Positions 13,505 through 15,399 of a stretch of 15,399 nucleotides of DNA are shown in pieces; positions within the stretch are counted from its first letter, which is position 1, and each line of letters opens with the position of its first letter. The DNA is from Acetobacteraceae bacterium (lineage in GTDB: Bacteria; Pseudomonadota; Alphaproteobacteria; Acetobacterales; Acetobacteraceae): contig JAIYAI010000651.1 in assembly GCA_027489135.1 (NCBI GenBank), positions 1 through 15,399 of the forward strand. The letters run 5' to 3'. A program made the position numbers and the translations under genes. The notes beneath the pieces were generated by a model. That model made no database searches. It was not told the DNA's origin and saw only the letters and a list, made by a program, of their open reading frames with translations.

Positions 13505-14368
13505 TCAGGCGGCGCGGGCGAGCGGCGCCTGGCTGTTCGCCGCTTCCATCTGCCGCAGCGTCTGGCGGAAGCGGTCGCGCCGCCAGCACAACAGCTTCCA
13601 GCCGCCGCGCGCCGCGAGGTCCGAGAGCCGCCCGCGCGGCTCCAGCCCGACGGCCTTGAAGATCATGCCCGTCGCCCGCTCGATATGGCGGTAGCGGTAG
13701 AAGCCCATGGCGCGGCCCATGTAGCCGGCGCTGCACCGCGTGTGGTCGTAGGGCAGGGACGGGTCCTCGTTGGCGCAGTGGAAGGCGAAGGCGAGTTCGT
13801 CGTCCTCCGTCTCCCCGATCCGGCCGAGGGCGATGCGCAGGCGCGCGACGAAGGAAAGATCCTCCCGCGCGAGATAGCGCTTCATGTGGTCGTAGAAGAG
13901 CTTGAAGTGCCGGTACTCGTCCGCCGCGATCTGCTTGCAGATGCGTTTGAGGACGGGCTCCTCCGTCGCCTCGGACAGGGCGGTGTAGTAGCTGGAGGTC
14001 CCGGTCTCCACCATGCAGCGGGCGATCAGCTCCCCGGTGCGGGACCCGCGGATGGAGGCGTCGGCGCTGGTCTCGATCTTGTAGCCGGCGCGGTAGCGGT
14101 CGAAGGCCGCGGCGTAGTCCCAGGACGGGTCCGCCAGCATCGCCCACTTCCCGAGGGCGTCGCCGTGCTGGATCTCCTCCACCGCCCAGTGGTCGGCGGC
14201 CTGCTGGAAATCCGGGTCGTCGCGGAAGACGGAGTTGAGGTAGAGCGCGTAGTCGCCGCCATTGCGCTCCACCATGGCGGCGGCCTTGACCAGCGCGACG
14301 ATCTCCGGGTCGACCTTCGACGGGTCGAAGGCGTCCCAGGGCATCTGATCGAGGCGCCAGTGCTTCAT
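13505..14368 (-). CDS. ferritin-like diiron protein with an acyl-ACP-desaturase-type metal site
   Basis: 287 aa helical protein. Six metal-ligand candidates appear in the order and spacing of soluble diiron desaturases: Glu34 (MVERNGG), Glu65 and His68 (EEIQHGD), Glu121 (VETGTSS), Glu151 and His154 (DEYRH). EEIQHGD closely resembles the EENRHGD block of acyl-ACP desaturases. It is shorter than those enzymes (about 330-360 aa) and has its own C-terminal region, FAFHCANEDPS through KLLCWRRDRF. It could be an O2-dependent oxidase or desaturase of a bound acyl chain, or a non-catalytic ferritin-like protein; the first is favoured by the complete ligand set. The ATG at 14368 has only a weak upstream G-run. 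It stands between the ATP synthase operon and the LLM gene, on the same strand. Confidence 0.82.
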   Translation of the reverse strand: MKHWRLDQMPWDAFDPSKVDPEIVALVKAAAMVERNGGDYALYLNSVFRDDPDFQQAADHWAVEEIQHGDALGKWAMLADPSWDYAAAFDRYRAGYKIETSADASIRGSRTGELIARCMVETGTSSYYTALSEATEEPVLKRICKQIAADEYRHFKLFYDHMKRYLAREDLSFVARLRIALGRIGETEDDELAFAFHCANEDPSLPYDHTRCSAGYMGRAMGFYRYRHIERATGMIFKAVGLEPRGRLSDLAARGGWKLLCWRRDRFRQTLRQMEAANSQAPLARAA

Positions 14369-14399
14369 GCCGAGTCCCCGCGTGGTTCGTCCCGGGGCC

Positions 14400-14428
14400 T
14401 ATCTTCTGTCTGGGCCTCGCCACTTCAA
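14400..14428 (-). promoter_or_regulatory. candidate promoter of the diiron-protein gene
   Basis: On the minus strand TTGAAG (14428-14423) and AAGATA (14405-14400) are separated by 17 nt, a fair -35/-10 pair for a housekeeping sigma factor in an otherwise G/C-saturated region. Transcription would begin about 25 nt before the ATG at 14368. Read by eye only. Confidence 0.3.
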
Positions 14429-14495
14429 GCGGTTGCGGCCCGGATGGGGCCTTTCCGTGACAGTGTTGCGCAATCGCACGGCCCGAATGCACGAA

Positions 14496-14544
14496 GGGCG
14501 CCCCCAGTTGCCCGGGCGCGCCCCTGCAAGTCCCGTGAGGGGCG
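14496..14544 (-). terminator. candidate terminator of the ATP synthase operon
   Basis: Directly after the atpC stop on the minus strand, CGCCCCT and AGGGGCG (14538-14544 and 14519-14525) can pair with a 12-nt loop. A second G/C stem (GGGCGC/GCGCCC) just beyond is followed only by TTCG. There is no proper T-run, so the call rests on position and stem strength. Confidence 0.35.
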
Positions 14545-14547
14545 GGG

Positions 14548-14961
14548 TCAGGCGGCCTGGGCGGCGTCCCGCATGGCGCGGAAGGCGAGGACGCGGTTCA
14601 TCGCCGCCTCGCGCTTCTCGGGCGTGTCCTCGGCCGTGATGGCGCCATAGGCGGTCTCGGCCTCGGCCAGGCGGCGCTCGGCCTCGGCGCGGGAGAGGTT
14701 GGCCAGCGGCGTCGCCTCGTCGGCCAGGATGGTGCAGCGCTCCGGCGAGACCTCGGCGAAGCCGCCGGGGACGAAGAGCGTCTCGGTCTCGGCGCCGTTC
14801 TCCTGCACGCGGATCATGCCGCCGCGCAGCGCCACGATCATCGGCGAATGGCCGGCGAGCACGCCCATGTCGCCCTCGAGCGAGGGGATGGTCGCCATGT
14901 CCACCTGGCGGGAGAGCAGCAGGCGCTCCGGCGAGACGAGTTCGAGGAGAAAGGTGGCCAT
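14548..14961 (-). CDS. atpC: F1Fo ATP synthase subunit epsilon
   Basis: 137 aa, normal length. The N-terminal beta-sandwich starts FLLELVSPERLLLSRQVD and carries the signature SLEGDMGVLAGHSPMIVALRGG (27-48). The C-terminal helical hairpin (about 88-137, LSRAEAERRLAEAE through AFRAMRDAAQ) is the mobile inhibitory part. It belongs to the central stalk, where it couples rotation and restrains ATP hydrolysis. AAGGA lies 7 nt before the ATG. It follows atpD after 93 nt, the usual last two genes of an alphaproteobacterial atpHAGDC operon. Confidence 0.97.
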   Translation of the reverse strand: MATFLLELVSPERLLLSRQVDMATIPSLEGDMGVLAGHSPMIVALRGGMIRVQENGAETETLFVPGGFAEVSPERCTILADEATPLANLSRAEAERRLAEAETAYGAITAEDTPEKREAAMNRVLAFRAMRDAAQAA

Positions 14962-14987
14962 GGTGTGGTCCTTGGCTTCACGCAGAA

Positions 14988-15013
14988 CCGGGCATGACGA
15001 CCGTCATGCCCGG
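14988..15013 (-). promoter_or_regulatory. 11-bp perfect hairpin between atpD and atpC
   Basis: CCGGGCATGAC (14988-14998) pairs exactly with GTCATGCCCGG (15003-15013) around a 4-nt loop. It is the second of two hairpins in the 93-nt spacer, about 15 nt ahead of the atpC ribosome site. It could adjust message stability or the lower output of epsilon relative to beta. Confidence 0.6.
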
Positions 15014-15023
15014 GCAGTGAGGA

Positions 15024-15046
15024 ATGGCCGGGGCGCGCCCGGCCAT
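15024..15046 (-). promoter_or_regulatory. 9-bp perfect hairpin just after the atpD stop
   Basis: ATGGCCGGG (15024-15032) pairs with CCCGGCCAT (15038-15046) around GCGCG. It starts 8 nt after the atpD stop codon and is not followed by a T-run, so it looks like a stability or processing element rather than a terminator. Confidence 0.55.
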
Positions 15047-15054
15047 CACGGGGA

Positions 15055-15399
15055 TCAGGCCGCGGCCTTCATGCCCTCGGCCTTCTTCACGGCCTCCTCG
15101 ATGGTGCCGACCATGTAGAAGGCGGCCTCGGGGAGGTGATCGTACTCGCCGCCGACGATCGCGGCGAAGCTGCGGACCGTGTCCTCCAGCTTCACGAAGA
15201 CGCCGGGAAAGCCGGTGAAGACCTCGGCCACGTGGAAGGGCTGGGAGAGGAAGCGCTGGATCTTGCGCGCGCGCGCCACGATCAGCTTATCTTCTTCCGA
15301 ACGCTCGTCCATGCCGAGAATGGCGATGATGTCCTGCAGTGACTTGTACTTCTGCAGGGTTTCCTGAACGCGGCGAGCGGTTTCGTAGTGCTCCTGGCC
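15055..15399 (-). CDS. atpD: F1Fo ATP synthase subunit beta, C-terminal 114 residues
   Basis: Only the 3' end is in the window; the frame is open to base 15399 and the gene starts beyond it. The visible protein runs from EHYETARRVQETLQKYKS through SLQDIIAILGMDERSEEDK and RKIQRFLSQPFHVAEVFTG to the stop, matching the C-terminal helical domain of beta. This domain contacts the gamma and epsilon stalk. The well-known DELSEED motif reads DERSEED here (codons GAC GAG CGT TCG GAA GAA GAT). Its codons are somewhat less G/C-biased than those of the catabolic genes, as expected for a highly expressed core gene. Confidence 0.97.
   Translation of the reverse strand, partial: GQEHYETARRVQETLQKYKSLQDIIAILGMDERSEEDKLIVARARKIQRFLSQPFHVAEVFTGFPGVFVKLEDTVRSFAAIVGGEYDHLPEAAFYMVGTIEEAVKKAEGMKAAA

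Larger units (their letters stand above)
14369..14547. other. 179-bp gap between atpC and the diiron-protein gene
   Basis: No gene is seen. The part next to atpC is rich in G/C inverted repeats (candidate terminator); the part next to the diiron gene has a candidate promoter. Confidence 0.6.

Noticed and set aside
14466..14473. TTGCGCAA palindrome in the gap after atpC
   Set aside because: An 8-bp palindrome in isolation is too short to call as an operator.
14549..14555. Further CAGGCGG copies at 13506, 14549 and about 14664, as part of the leader repeat family
   Set aside because: They lie in coding sequence, at Ala-Ala-stop ends or in Ala/Arg/Leu codons, and lack a paired inverted arm, so they look like chance in G/C-rich DNA.
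1..15399. CRISPR arrays, tRNA or rRNA genes, insertion sequences, attachment sites
   Set aside because: None seen: no spaced direct repeats, no clover-leaf sequence, no transposase or integrase motifs, and gaps are all under about 180 bp.

Overview
The window is bacterial, very G+C-rich (judged by eye, not counted) and packed with genes. The right end is the tail of an F1Fo ATP synthase operon (atpD then atpC, last in the operon). That order, the G+C bias and the many oxidative-catabolism genes suit an alphaproteobacterium, perhaps a Roseomonas-like member of the Acetobacteraceae. The lineage is inference; no rRNA or other marker is present.

Positions 1-8913 (plus strand) hold a nine-gene operon-like block with gaps of 31 nt or less and several overlapping start/stop codons. 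In order: a 5'-truncated alpha/beta hydrolase; a metal-dependent amidohydrolase with an 80-residue histone-H1-like Lys/Ala/Pro tail at its N-terminus; a Tat-exported ABC substrate-binding protein; its permease; a small Rieske ferredoxin; a short-chain dehydrogenase; and the FAD, 2Fe-2S and molybdopterin subunits of a xanthine dehydrogenase-type hydroxylase. No ABC ATPase is visible.

Positions 8914-13443 (minus strand) converge on that block, with the two stop codons back to back. Read in the direction of transcription they are: an LLM-family flavin monooxygenase, a phthalate-dioxygenase-type Rieske oxygenase, a MetX-like alpha/beta hydrolase and a GntR/FCD regulator. The non-coding gaps here carry notable inverted repeats: a 43-bp nested dyad upstream of the regulator, and two related hairpins in the leader of the Rieske oxygenase gene.

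Positions 13505-15399 (minus strand) hold a ferritin-like diiron protein with a complete acyl-ACP-desaturase-type ligand set, then atpC and the end of atpD, with two strong hairpins between the last two.

Taken together, 1-13443 reads as an uptake-and-degradation locus for an aromatic or N-heterocyclic compound. Import is by the ABC system; hydroxylation by the Mo enzyme; oxygenation by the Rieske and flavin enzymes; dehydrogenation by the SDR; and C-N, ester or C-C hydrolysis by the two hydrolases and the amidohydrolase. The GntR protein is the likely substrate-responsive regulator. The substrate cannot be read from sequence. All complete genes look intact. No tRNA, rRNA, CRISPR array or insertion sequence was seen, and no gap exceeds about 180 bp.
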